Of a stretch of 35,729 nucleotides of DNA, positions 8,340-15,557 are shown piece after piece. The stretch is from positions 1-35,729 of the forward strand of contig NZ_JAGMXV010000020.1 in NCBI RefSeq assembly GCF_018006725.1, written 5' to 3'. The notes below the pieces were generated by a model. The model was not told the origin of the DNA and did not search any database. It was given only the letters and a program-made list of their open reading frames with translations. How positions within the stretch are numbered: position 1 is the stretch's first letter; each line of letters begins with the position of its first letter. The stretch is from Rhizorhabdus sp. Its GTDB lineage: Bacteria; Pseudomonadota; Alphaproteobacteria; Sphingomonadales; Sphingomonadaceae. The translations under genes were made by a program, and so were the position numbers.

Positions 8340-8445
8340 GGCGGGGGAGATAGCGGCTGCCGGCCCTCGGTGCAAAGGGAGACGAAGGGGCGGGGGACGA
8401 TTGGCCTTGGTGAAGAGGACGTTGCTTCCGCCTCCGATCGCACCG

Positions 8446-8542
8446 CATTCCCCTCCACCGTCCTGCGGACGGTCCCCCTCCCCGTGCCGGGGAGGATCTG
8501 GATGCGCAAAATAATTCCTCCCCGGCACGGGGAGGGGAGGCG
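8446..8542. repeat. GC-rich interspersed inverted repeat, copy 3 (degenerate right arm)
   Basis: The left arm (about 8446-8496) carries CCGTCCTGCGGACGG and CTCCCCGTGCCGGGGAG; the right arm keeps CTCCCCGGCACGGGGAG (8518-8534), but the outer hairpin has decayed to GGCGGCCTGAGGCG. The centre (about 8497-8516) differs from copies 1 and 2. The element lies between the SPOR lipoprotein gene and the ABC ATPase gene, both on the minus strand. The rest of the 219-base gap (8340-8558) shows nothing else recognisable. Confidence 0.85.
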
Positions 8543-8558
8543 GCCTGAGGCGACGCCC

Positions 8559-9494
8559 TCACCCCTTGCCAGGCGCCACCGGCAGGCAATCGAGCCCCGC
8601 GCCCGCCGCTGCCGCACACAGGGCGATCGCCTGGTTCCGGTCGGTGATCGGCCCGATGCGGATGCGGACCAGCGGGCTTGCGGGGACGGCTTCATAATCC
8701 GGCGTGAAGTCGTTGGCGGCGGTCATGCGCTGGCGGATGCGCGCCCAGGCGTCGCGGGCGGCGCGGTCGCCCGAATAGGCGCCGAGCTGGATCCGCCAGG
8801 GCGGTCCGGCTGATGATGTGACGGCGGTAGAGAGCGAGGCCATGCGCGCCACTGGTTTGGCGTTGCCACTCCGGCCCGTTTTCTCCCAGTCGGCGAGGGC
8901 CAGCCGGTAGTCGGCATAGGCCCGATAGAAATCGGTGAAGGGCTGGATGAGCCGGGCGAGAGCGGCAGGCGCGGCGGTGTCGAGCGTTTCGGGAGCCAGT
9001 GCGGCCATTTCGGCGGCTACGCCCTTGGCGGCAGCACAGAAGGCTGGTTGGGCAGGAGGCTGGGCGAAGAAATTATAGACCTGGGTGACATGGGCATCGG
9101 TCGCCGAGGCGCTGCCGAAGCGGGATGCCTCGGCTTTGTAGGCGGCGGCCAGCTGTTTGCGCTGTCGTCCCAGCAGGGCATTGTAATTCGTGGTAATGCC
9201 TGTCTTGCCGGACCGGTCGCAGCTCAACGCGGCGACGTTCAAGGCCGAGCGCAGATGCCACAGCGTCTCGGTGACCGAGATATCCGAATTGACGGTGCGA
9301 TAGCCGCCACGACCGTCGCTCTCGGGAAGGCGAAGCCCCTCTGGCGCACCCGATGGGGGCAGCGGGCGCGGCTGATCCGCTGCCGGCGGCGGCGTGGGAG
9401 CCGTCTTCACCGGCTTCCGGCCGCACCCGGCCAGAAGCAGGACCGCACATGTCGCTGTCACCAGAGCCTTCCCCGCACACCCCTTCATCGCCAT
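8559..9494 (-). CDS. SPOR-domain lipoprotein of unknown function
   Basis: 311 residues from the ATG at 9492-9494. A lipoprotein signal ends in LLLAGC (Cys24), followed by a proline-rich linker (about 26-52). The middle (about 60-210) is helical with a pair of cysteines (ALSCDRSGK, AFCAAAKG) and is not a family I recognise. The C-terminal ~80 residues are a SPOR domain: PWRIQLGAYSGDRAARDAW, then PLVRIRIGPITDRNQAIALC. SPOR domains bind denuded peptidoglycan glycans at division sites, so an envelope role at the septum is plausible by inference. An upstream extension to 9662 has no signal sequence and was rejected. The RNase H-like gene lies 106 bases upstream on the same strand. Confidence 0.8.
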   Translation of the reverse strand: MAMKGCAGKALVTATCAVLLLAGCGRKPVKTAPTPPPAADQPRPLPPSGAPEGLRLPESDGRGGYRTVNSDISVTETLWHLRSALNVAALSCDRSGKTGITTNYNALLGRQRKQLAAAYKAEASRFGSASATDAHVTQVYNFFAQPPAQPAFCAAAKGVAAEMAALAPETLDTAAPAALARLIQPFTDFYRAYADYRLALADWEKTGRSGNAKPVARMASLSTAVTSSAGPPWRIQLGAYSGDRAARDAWARIRQRMTAANDFTPDYEAVPASPLVRIRIGPITDRNQAIALCAAAAGAGLDCLPVAPGKG

Positions 9495-9562
9495 TCCGCT
9501 TTCATCCCGACCCTGTTCCGGTCCGACCCTGCGCGCGGGGCGGGGCAATGTCAGGCGGAGTT

Positions 9563-9583
9563 GCGCCGGTGCGAGTCCGGCGC
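9563..9583. terminator. Possible hairpin between RNase H-like and SPOR genes
   Basis: GCGCCGG (9563-9569) pairs perfectly with CCGGCGC (9577-9583) across a seven-base loop. It lies just after the stop of the minus-strand RNase H-like gene. There is no T-run, so it may be a weak terminator or simply a GC-rich coincidence. Confidence 0.3.
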
Positions 9584-9600
9584 GGGCCGGGCCGAGTTCT

Positions 9601-9975
9601 TCAATAGCCGCGCCGCATGGCTTCCAGCGCAATGCCGGCCAGATTCTGCTTGCGCCCGACATGGCGGAGGCGGACGCGGTCGAACGCTGCCGCCTCGGCG
9701 CGGAAGCGGGCCAGCCAGGGACGGCGGGTCATCTGCTTGTCCGTCGCCTGCCGGATGACGGAGAGGGAGTCCCCCAGCAGAACGATATCCGACAGCCCCG
9801 CCGCCTGCGCGCGGTCGAGCGCATGGAGTACCGCCGACCATTCGGCGTCCTCATTGTCGCCCTGGCCCAATTGGGTGCGGATTTCCGCCACGCCGCGCAA
9901 CACGGTGGCGGTCTCCATGGCACCGGGGTTGGGGCGGCAGCCGCCGTCGAAATAGAGGTTGGTCGGCTTGTTCAT
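9601..9975 (-). CDS. RNase H-fold protein (reverse-transcriptase-like/RNase HI superfamily)
   Basis: 124 residues. The N-terminus LYFDGGCRPNPG is the classic RNase HI opening with the first catalytic aspartate (Asp10). Glu45 in GDNEDAEWSAVLHAL and Asp69 in IVLLGDSLSVIRQ match the second and third catalytic acids. The fourth position, usually Asp in an N..AD.LA motif, reads QNLAGIALEA here: Gly114 replaces the aspartate. The handle region of E. coli RNase HI is absent, as in the short bacterial subfamily. Activity on RNA/DNA hybrids is therefore uncertain. It diverges from a small exported-protein gene starting at 10010. Confidence 0.8.
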   Translation of the reverse strand: MNKPTNLYFDGGCRPNPGAMETATVLRGVAEIRTQLGQGDNEDAEWSAVLHALDRAQAAGLSDIVLLGDSLSVIRQATDKQMTRRPWLARFRAEAAAFDRVRLRHVGRKQNLAGIALEAMRRGY

Positions 9976-10009
9976 AGGGGCTTCACATGGCAGGGTTCAT
10001 CGCAGCATC

Positions 10010-10327
10010 ATGACAGCATATCGCGCCTCCCTCCGCCATGCCCTCGCGCTGACCGCTTTATTGCTGGCGGGCGCTGCCGCGCAGGCCGAGGAGACGGTCG
10101 TCTCGCTGAGCCCGGCCGAGAAGGAGAAGCTGCTCGACGCGGCTGCGCGCAAGCCGCGCCCCATCGGCGAACTGCCCGTCAATGGCATAGCGGGCAGGGC
10201 TCATGGCGAGGTCGGCATGTTCGTCGGCACCGGTGGAGCGCGCGGCGTGTTCGGCACGGCGGTCGCCCCTGTCGGCGAAACCGGCCAGATCGCCGTCTCG
10301 TTCGAGAATAGCCGCTTTCGCTACTGA
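10010..10327 (+). CDS. Small exported protein, hypothetical
   Basis: 105 residues from ATG 10010. The N-terminus has a signal peptide (MTAYRASLRHALALTALL, then AGAAAQA before EETVVSL). The mature ~78 residues contain a charged helix (SPAEKEKLLDAAARKPRP) followed by a glycine-rich strand region (GEVGMFVGTGGARGVFGTAVAPVGETGQIAVSF) ending FENSRFRY. I do not know a family, although the pattern looks like a conserved small periplasmic protein of sphingomonads. An in-frame ATG at 9959 overlaps the divergent RNase H-like gene and would bury the signal peptide, so 10010 was chosen. Only 61 bases separate it from the zf-CHCC gene, so the two may be co-transcribed. Confidence 0.7.
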   Translation: MTAYRASLRHALALTALLLAGAAAQAEETVVSLSPAEKEKLLDAAARKPRPIGELPVNGIAGRAHGEVGMFVGTGGARGVFGTAVAPVGETGQIAVSFENSRFRY

Positions 10328-10388
10328 CGCGACGCTGAACGCATTTCTTCGCGTTGCGCGCTGCCGCGACGCTTGCTAATCGGCCCGC

Positions 10389-10592
10389 ATGAGCATCCCG
10401 GCGCCGAATCCCGAAATCGTCTCCGTCACCAAGACGCGCGTCGCCTGCGACGGCGCCAGCGACATTCCGGGCGGAGCGGCGCTCGGCCACCCGCGCGTGT
10501 TCATCGAGATCGATACCGATATCGGCTATGCCGATTGCGGCTATTGCGATCGCCGCTTCGTGCTCGAAGCTGCCGGCCGCGGCCATCATTGA
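10389..10592 (+). CDS. Zinc-finger zf-CHCC domain protein (NDUFS6-like)
   Basis: 67 residues. The four zinc ligands of the zf-CHCC family are visible: Cys20 (RVACDG), His34 (ALGHPRVFIEI), Cys50 and Cys53 (ADCGYCDRRFVL). The PRVFIEID...YCDRRF core is diagnostic. The family is homologous to the C-terminal zinc domain of NDUFS6, an accessory subunit of respiratory complex I, and alphaproteobacteria carry it as a separate small protein. Complex I genes are not in the window, so the association is by family knowledge only. Hairpins follow at 10600-10617 and 10627-10661, ahead of tldD. Confidence 0.92.
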   Translation: MSIPAPNPEIVSVTKTRVACDGASDIPGGAALGHPRVFIEIDTDIGYADCGYCDRRFVLEAAGRGHH

Positions 10593-10626
10593 TCGCCGAT
10601 CCGGGCCCCGTCCCGGACCGCTGACG

Positions 10627-10661
10627 GACGCTTCCCAATAATCGCTATTGGGCTTCGCGTC
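10627..10661. repeat. Inverted repeat upstream of tldD
   Basis: A perfect inner stem CCCAATA (10634-10640) / TATTGGG (10646-10652) has a five-base loop, flanked by a second complementary pair GACGC (10627-10631) / GCGTC (10657-10661). It is followed by tldD at 10682. A shorter hairpin TCCGGG/CCCGGA lies at 10600-10617. With no T-run, it could be a terminator for the zf-CHCC gene or an operator for tldD; the sequence does not decide. Confidence 0.5.
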
Positions 10662-10681
10662 GGAGCGCCTATATCGAGCGC

Positions 10682-12112
10682 ATGACGATCCTTCCCGCAG
10701 ACCCCCGCCATTTCCTCTATCGCGACGCGCTCGATCCCGATGCCGCGCTGCGGCTCACCGCGCAGACGCTCAAGGGCTGCGACGACGGGGAACTCTACCT
10801 TCAATATCTGACGTCGGAGAGTTTCGGCTTCGACGACGGCCGGCTCAAGACCGCCGACTACAATACCCAGGCGGGCTTCGGCCTGCGCGGCGTTTCGGGC
10901 GAGACCACCGCCTTCGCCCATGCCAATGAACTGAGCGAGGCCGCGATCCTGCGCGCGGGTGAGACGATGACCCTGCTCGATCCGTCGACCGCCGCGCCGG
11001 CCCCGCCGCCGCGCCGCACCAACACCGGCCTCTACACCGCCGACGATCCGCTGGGCCTGATCCCCTTCGCCCGCAAGGTCGAGCTCTGCCAGCAGATCGA
11101 CGCCGCCGCCCGCGCCCGCGATCCGCGCGTGCAGCAGGTCTCGGTCGGTCTATCGGGATCGTGGAGCGTGGTCGAGATCGTGCGCCCCGACGGCTTCACC
11201 GCCTTCGACGTCCGCCCGCTGGTCCGCCTCAACGTGTCGATCGTGGTCGAGCAGAATGGCCGTCGCGAGAATGGCTTCTTTGGGCTCGGCGGGCGCTATC
11301 TCTATGATCGCCTGTTCGAACCGGCGACCTGGAACCGCGCGATCGACGAGGCGCTGTCGCAGGCGATCGTCAACCTCGATGCGGTGGCCGCGCCTGCCGG
11401 CGAGATGACCGTCGTCTGCGGTCCCGGCTGGCCGGGCGTGCTGCTGCACGAAGCGATCGGCCATGGCCTCGAAGGCGATTTCAACCGCAAGGGCACCTCG
11501 GCCTTCTCCGGCCGGATCGGCGAGCGCGTCGCGGCACCCGGCGTGACCGTGGTCGACGATGGCTCGATCGCCGACCGCCGCGGATCGCTGACGATCGACG
11601 ACGAGGGCACGCCGACCCAGTGCAACGTCCTGATCGAGGACGGCATCCTCAAGGGCTATATCCACGACCGTCTCAACGCGCGGCTGATGGGCGTCGCGCC
11701 GACCGGCAATGGACGTCGCGAAAGCTATGCCCATGCGCCGATGCCGCGCATGACCAACACCTTCATGTATGGCGGGCAGGACGATCCGCAGGAGATCATC
11801 GCGCGCGCCGGCAACGGCATCTATGCGAAGAGCTTCGGCGGCGGGCAGGTCGACATCACCAGCGGCAAGTTCGTCTTTTCCTGCACCGAGGCGTACAAGA
11901 TCGAGAATGGCAAGCTGACCGTGCCGATCAAGGGCGCGACGCTCATCGGCGACGGTCCGTCGGTCCTGACCAAGGTCACCGCGATCGGCAACGACATGGC
12001 GCTCGACGAAGGTGTCGGCATCTGCGGCAAGGGCGGCCAGTCGGTCCCCGCCGGCGTCGGTCAGCCGACGGTCATGATCTCGGGGCTAACCGTCGGCGGC
12101 ACGGCGGCCTGA
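10682..12112 (+). CDS. tldD: Metalloprotease TldD
   Basis: 476 residues, full length for TldD of the TldD/TldE (PmbA) family. The zinc-binding HExxxH motif is at residues 256-261 (HEAIGHGLEGDF). Other family blocks are VVCGPGWPGVLLHEA, FNRKGTSAFSGRIGERVAAPGVTVVDDG, GVAPTGNGRRESYAHAPMPRMTNTFM and the C-terminal IGNDMALDEGVGICGKGGQSVPAGVGQPTVMI. TldD with TldE forms a cytoplasmic protease that degrades unfolded peptides and, in some bacteria, processes microcin B17 or CcdA. No tldE partner or RiPP precursor was seen nearby. It is followed after 19 bases by a patatin-like gene on the same strand, with DUF924 coupled behind it. Confidence 0.96.
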   Translation: MTILPADPRHFLYRDALDPDAALRLTAQTLKGCDDGELYLQYLTSESFGFDDGRLKTADYNTQAGFGLRGVSGETTAFAHANELSEAAILRAGETMTLLDPSTAAPAPPPRRTNTGLYTADDPLGLIPFARKVELCQQIDAAARARDPRVQQVSVGLSGSWSVVEIVRPDGFTAFDVRPLVRLNVSIVVEQNGRRENGFFGLGGRYLYDRLFEPATWNRAIDEALSQAIVNLDAVAAPAGEMTVVCGPGWPGVLLHEAIGHGLEGDFNRKGTSAFSGRIGERVAAPGVTVVDDGSIADRRGSLTIDDEGTPTQCNVLIEDGILKGYIHDRLNARLMGVAPTGNGRRESYAHAPMPRMTNTFMYGGQDDPQEIIARAGNGIYAKSFGGGQVDITSGKFVFSCTEAYKIENGKLTVPIKGATLIGDGPSVLTKVTAIGNDMALDEGVGICGKGGQSVPAGVGQPTVMISGLTVGGTAA

Positions 12113-12131
12113 CGGACCGAGAGGCGCGGCC

Positions 12132-12965
12132 ATGGGCATCGCGCTGGCACTGGGCGGAGGCGCCGCGCTCGGCTGGGCGCATATCGGCGTCCTCCGCGCG
12201 CTGCAGGATCACCGCATCCCGATCCGCGCGATAGCGGGTACCTCGATCGGCGCGCTGGCGGCGGTCTGCTATGCGGCCGGGCGTCTCGACCCGCTCGAAC
12301 GGATCGCGCGCTCGACCAACTGGCTGCGTGTGCTGTCCTATCTCGACATTCATTTCCGGCCCGGGGCGATGCTGGGCGGGCGTGGCATATTGCGCGAACT
12401 GGAGATGCATCTCGGGCGGCTGCAGTTCCAGGAACTGCTTATCCCTTCGGCCGTGGTGGCTTGCGATCTGGTCGCGGGCGAGCCGCTGATCATCGAGCGC
12501 GGCCCGGTGACGCCGGCGATCATGGCGTCGATCGCCATCCCCGGCCTGTTCCGTCCCGTCCAATATGAAGGCAAGTTCCTCGTCGATGGCGGGGTCGTGA
12601 TGCCGGTGCCTGTGGCGGCGGCGCGCAAGATCGCGCCCGATCTGCCGATCGTCTCGGTCAATCTGCAGGGCGATTATCATGGCCGGCGGGTCGCGACTGC
12701 AATCCGTGCTCGTCCCGCACGCAACCATCCGTCGATGGCGGTCGTTCGTGCCTCGACGATGTTGCTGATGGCCGAACTCGCCCGCCACTCGCTGGCCCTC
12801 GATCCGCCCGATCATGCGCTCACCCTGCCGGTGGGCCATGTCGAGATTCACGACTTCACCCGCGCCAATGAGCTGATCGCCATCGGCCGGCGGACGGTCG
12901 AGGCGGAACTGGATGCGATCCGCGCGCTGGTCGACCGTTCGTCATGGAAGGAGAGCCGCGCGTGA
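12132..12965 (+). CDS. Patatin-like phospholipase (RssA-type)
   Basis: 277 residues. The catalytic dyad of the patatin family is intact: nucleophile Ser38 in GTSIG and Asp152 in VDGGVV. The glycine-rich oxyanion loop LALGGGAALGWAHIGVL is at residues 5-21. The N-terminal compact domain resembles E. coli RssA/YlbK-type single-domain patatins, predicted lipid acyl hydrolases or esterases. There is no signal peptide or membrane helix, so it is cytoplasmic. Its stop overlaps the GTG start of the DUF924 gene (GTGA), so both are probably translated together. Substrate unknown. Confidence 0.92.
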   Translation: MGIALALGGGAALGWAHIGVLRALQDHRIPIRAIAGTSIGALAAVCYAAGRLDPLERIARSTNWLRVLSYLDIHFRPGAMLGGRGILRELEMHLGRLQFQELLIPSAVVACDLVAGEPLIIERGPVTPAIMASIAIPGLFRPVQYEGKFLVDGGVVMPVPVAAARKIAPDLPIVSVNLQGDYHGRRVATAIRARPARNHPSMAVVRASTMLLMAELARHSLALDPPDHALTLPVGHVEIHDFTRANELIAIGRRTVEAELDAIRALVDRSSWKESRA

Positions 12966-13528
12966 ACGACAAGGCCGAGCGGGACGATGCGGCGCTGACC
13001 TCGGAGATCCTGGATTTCTGGTTCCGCGAGATAGGTCCGGATCGCTGGTGGCAGCGCTCTGTGGATACCGATGCCGCCATCATCGAACGCTTCCGCGACG
13101 CTTGGGAGAGCTGGCGCAGCCGAACGCCCGAGAGCTTCCTCGGCTCACCACGAGAAGCGCTCGCCGCGATCATCCTGTTCGATCAATTCTCACGCAACAT
13201 GTTCCGCGGACATGCCGACGCCTTCTCGACCGATCCGCTGGCGCTTGCCATCGCGAAGCTGGCGGTCGACCGCAGCCTCGATGATGCGCTGACCCCCGAT
13301 GAGCGCAGCTTCCTCTACATGCCCTTCATGCATAGCGAGGCGATCGAGGATCAGAACCGTTCGGTCGCGCTCTTCACCGCGCTCGGCAATGCGAACTCGC
13401 TCGATTTCGCCCACAAGCACCACGATATCGTAGAGCGCTATGGCCGTTTCCCTGCGCGCAATGCGGCGCTGGGCCGCGCTAACCGGGCGGGTGAGGAAAG
13501 TGCCATCGAAATGAGCAGAGACTGGTAG
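12962..13528 (+). CDS. DUF924 family protein
   Basis: 188 residues from GTG 12962. That start is fixed by a strong ribosome site, AAGGAGA at 12948-12954, and by the GTGA overlap with the patatin stop; an ATG at 12944 lies upstream of that site. DUF924 features: ILDFWFREIGPDRWWQRS, the ILFDQFSRNMFRGHADAFSTDPLAL core, SFLYMPFMHSEAIEDQ, and a C-terminal HHDIVERYGRFPARNAALGR that is the family signature. The fold is an all-helical TPR-like protein of unknown biochemical function; no catalytic residues are established. A weak CCTGCC/GGCAGG hairpin (13535-13555) follows the stop. Confidence 0.9.
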   Translation: MNDKAERDDAALTSEILDFWFREIGPDRWWQRSVDTDAAIIERFRDAWESWRSRTPESFLGSPREALAAIILFDQFSRNMFRGHADAFSTDPLALAIAKLAVDRSLDDALTPDERSFLYMPFMHSEAIEDQNRSVALFTALGNANSLDFAHKHHDIVERYGRFPARNAALGRANRAGEESAIEMSRDW

Positions 13529-13647
13529 GTCGGGCCTGCCTAAAAAACGGGCAGGGCTTAACAAATGATCAAACTCTCCGCGCCGCTTTTGGTTCCCTCT
13601 CCGGTCAGCGGATAGGATTCTCCAAGGAATCCAGCGCCTCCTCAATT

Positions 13648-13662
13648 TGGCACGGCTTTTGC
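13648..13662 (+). promoter_or_regulatory. Sigma-54 (RpoN) promoter of glnK-amtB
   Basis: TGGCACGGCTTTTGC matches the -24/-12 consensus TGGCACG-N4-TTGC exactly, with the invariant GG at 13649-13650 and GC at 13661-13662. Transcription would start near 13673, about 24 bases before glnK, leaving room for the GGGAGG ribosome site. It implies NtrC-dependent activation under nitrogen limitation. I looked for an upstream NtrC palindrome in 13529-13647 and did not find a convincing one. Confidence 0.88.
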
Positions 13663-13696
13663 GAAGCAGAAGACGGGCTGAACAGAGGGAGGCGTA

Positions 13697-14035
13697 ATGA
13701 AACTCGTCATTGCCATCATAAAGCCGTTCAAGCTGGACGAGGTGCGTGAGGCGCTGTCGGGCCTTGGCGTGCAGGGGATGACCGTCACCGAAGTAAAGGG
13801 CTTCGGGCGGCAAAAGGGTCAGACCGAGATTTACCGAGGGGCCGAGTACAGCACCAACATGGTTCCGAAGATCAAGATCGAGGTCGCCACGACCGACGAT
13901 CTGGCGGGTCGGGTCGTCGAGGCGATCCAGCAGTCCGCGAACACCGGCGCCATCGGCGACGGCAAGATCTTCGTCCTCGACGTCGCTCAGGCCGTACGCA
14001 TCCGCACCGGCGAGACCGACGACGTCGCGCTCTGA
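13697..14035 (+). CDS. glnK: P-II family nitrogen regulatory protein (GlnK)
   Basis: 112 residues, the standard P-II length. The T-loop carries the uridylylation site Tyr51 (YRGAEYSTNMVPK). The nucleotide-binding B-loop TGAIGDGKIFVLD and the C-loop RIRTGETDDVAL are intact. P-II trimers bind ATP/ADP and 2-oxoglutarate and signal nitrogen status; the GlnK paralogue blocks the ammonium channel AmtB when nitrogen is plentiful. The call GlnK rather than GlnB rests on the amtB gene starting 14 bases downstream and on the sigma-54 promoter. The ribosome site GGGAGG precedes the ATG at a normal distance. Confidence 0.97.
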   Translation: MKLVIAIIKPFKLDEVREALSGLGVQGMTVTEVKGFGRQKGQTEIYRGAEYSTNMVPKIKIEVATTDDLAGRVVEAIQQSANTGAIGDGKIFVLDVAQAVRIRTGETDDVAL

Positions 14036-14049
14036 GAATAGGGGGAAAC

Positions 14050-15399
14050 ATGAAGCTTCACCACAAGCTCGCAACTGGTCTCGGCGCTCTTGCCGTTACC
14101 GCGCTGACCGCGATGCCCGCCTGGGCGCAGGAGGCTGCTGAAGCCGCCGCGCCGACGCCCGACAAGGGCGACACCGCCTGGATGATGGTTTCGACCGTTC
14201 TCGTCCTCGCCATGATCCTCCCCGGCCTCGCGCTGTTCTACGGTGGTCTGGTCCGCACGAAGAATATGCTGTCGGTCATGACGCAGATCGGTGCTGCAGC
14301 CGCGCTCGCGATGATCGTCTGGGTGATCTGGGGCTATACCATGGCCTTTGGTCCCGATGCATCGGATGGCCTGAAGCCGTTTATCTCCAGCTTCGGCAAG
14401 CTCTTCCTCGCCGGCATCAATGCCGACTCGACCGCTGCCACCTTCAGCGATGGCGTTGTCATCCCCGAATATGTGTTCGTCTGCTTCCAGATGACCTTTG
14501 CCGCGATCACCGTTGCGCTGGTCCTTGGATCGGTGGTCGAGCGCATCAAGTTCTCGGCGGTCATGGTCTTCGCGCTGGTGTGGCTCACCATCGTCTATTT
14601 CCCGGTAGCCCACATGGTCTGGGCTGCTGGTGGTCTCTTCTTCGAGATGGGCGCACTGGATTTCGCCGGTGGTACCGTCGTCCACATCAACGCGGGTGTT
14701 TCGGCTCTGGTCGCCTGCATCATTCTCGGCAAGCGTATCGGCTACATGAAGGAAGTCATGGCGCCGCACTCCATGACGCTTACTTTCGTCGGCACCGGCC
14801 TGCTGTGGGTGGGTTGGTTCGGCTTCAACGCCGGCTCCGCGCTCGAAGCCAATGGTTCGGCTGGCCTCGCGATGATCAACACCTTCGTCGCCACCGCCGC
14901 TGCCGGCCTGTCCTGGCTGGTCGTCGAGAAGCTCTTCGGCCACAAGCCTTCGGCGCTCGGCTTCTGCTCGGGCATCATCGCCGGCCTCGTCGCGGTTACT
15001 CCGGCCGCGGGCAATTCGGGCCCCTTCGGTGCGATCGTCCTCGGCGCCGTTGCCTCGCTGATCTGCTACATCGCGGTCGCCAAGATCAAGCCGATGCTCG
15101 GTTATGACGACTCGCTGGACGCCTTCGGGATCCACGGTGTCGGCGGCATCGTCGGCGCGATCGGCACGGGCATCGTCTATGCCCCGTCGCTCGGTGGTCC
15201 GGGTAGTGCCGACTTCTCGATCGGCGGACAGTTGGTGACACAGGTGCTCGCAGTCGCTGCCACCATTGTCTGGGCGGCTGTTGGTACCACGATCGCCATC
15301 TTCATCGCCAAGCTGGTCACCGGCCTGCGCGTCAGCCCCGAAGCCGAAGTCGAAGGCCTCGACATCGCGGAGCATGGCGAGCGCGCCTACAACCTCTGA
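14050..15399 (+). CDS. amtB: Ammonium transporter AmtB
   Basis: 449 residues with a cleavable signal peptide (MKLHHKLATGLGALAVTALT, then AMPAWA before QE), as in E. coli AmtB, followed by about 11 membrane helices. Pore residues are present: the twin histidines at His212 (VVHINAG) and His362 (FGIHGVGG), and the recruitment-site aspartate at Asp204 (GALDFAGG). It conducts NH3/NH4+ across the inner membrane under nitrogen limitation. The C-terminal tail is EVEGLDIAEHGERAYNL, the conserved cytoplasmic region contacted by GlnK. It is co-transcribed with glnK and closed by an intrinsic terminator at 15463-15495. Confidence 0.97.
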   Translation: MKLHHKLATGLGALAVTALTAMPAWAQEAAEAAAPTPDKGDTAWMMVSTVLVLAMILPGLALFYGGLVRTKNMLSVMTQIGAAAALAMIVWVIWGYTMAFGPDASDGLKPFISSFGKLFLAGINADSTAATFSDGVVIPEYVFVCFQMTFAAITVALVLGSVVERIKFSAVMVFALVWLTIVYFPVAHMVWAAGGLFFEMGALDFAGGTVVHINAGVSALVACIILGKRIGYMKEVMAPHSMTLTFVGTGLLWVGWFGFNAGSALEANGSAGLAMINTFVATAAAGLSWLVVEKLFGHKPSALGFCSGIIAGLVAVTPAAGNSGPFGAIVLGAVASLICYIAVAKIKPMLGYDDSLDAFGIHGVGGIVGAIGTGIVYAPSLGGPGSADFSIGGQLVTQVLAVAATIVWAAVGTTIAIFIAKLVTGLRVSPEAEVEGLDIAEHGERAYNL

Positions 15400-15410
15400 T
15401 TTCACGAATT

Positions 15411-15434
15411 GGGGCCGCCCGCAGCGGCGGCCCC
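15411..15434 (+). terminator. GC hairpin after amtB, no T-run
   Basis: GGGGCCGCC (15411-15419) pairs perfectly with GGCGGCCCC (15426-15434) over a six-base loop, 12 bases after the amtB stop. It lacks a T-run; it may pause polymerase or protect the 3' end ahead of the true terminator downstream. Confidence 0.55.
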
Positions 15435-15462
15435 TCCGGACGTTCCTCCTGCGAACGCACTT

Positions 15463-15495
15463 GGGCCGGTGGGGCAACCCTCCGGCCCTTTTTTT
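15463..15495 (+). terminator. Intrinsic terminator of glnK-amtB
   Basis: GGGCCGG (15463-15469) and CCGGCCC (15482-15488) form a stem with an inner GGG/CCC pair, followed directly by seven Ts (15489-15495). This is the clearest rho-independent terminator in the window. Confidence 0.9.
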
Positions 15496-15557
15496 GTTCT
15501 ATCCGTGCAAACACGCGGTGCGGACCCCGGTCCGGTCCCCTACATGTCGGACCAGAG

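Noticed and set aside
8340..8528. N-terminal extension of the ABC ATPase
   Set aside because: The extension runs through repeat copy 3 and has no conserved sequence; the ATPase domain begins normally at 8339.
13987..15477. 496-codon open frame antisense to glnK/amtB
   Set aside because: The translation is an acidic, Asp/Gly/Arg/His-rich composition with no family motifs, and the opposite strand encodes unmistakable AmtB. Long antisense frames are expected from strong GC bias at third positions.
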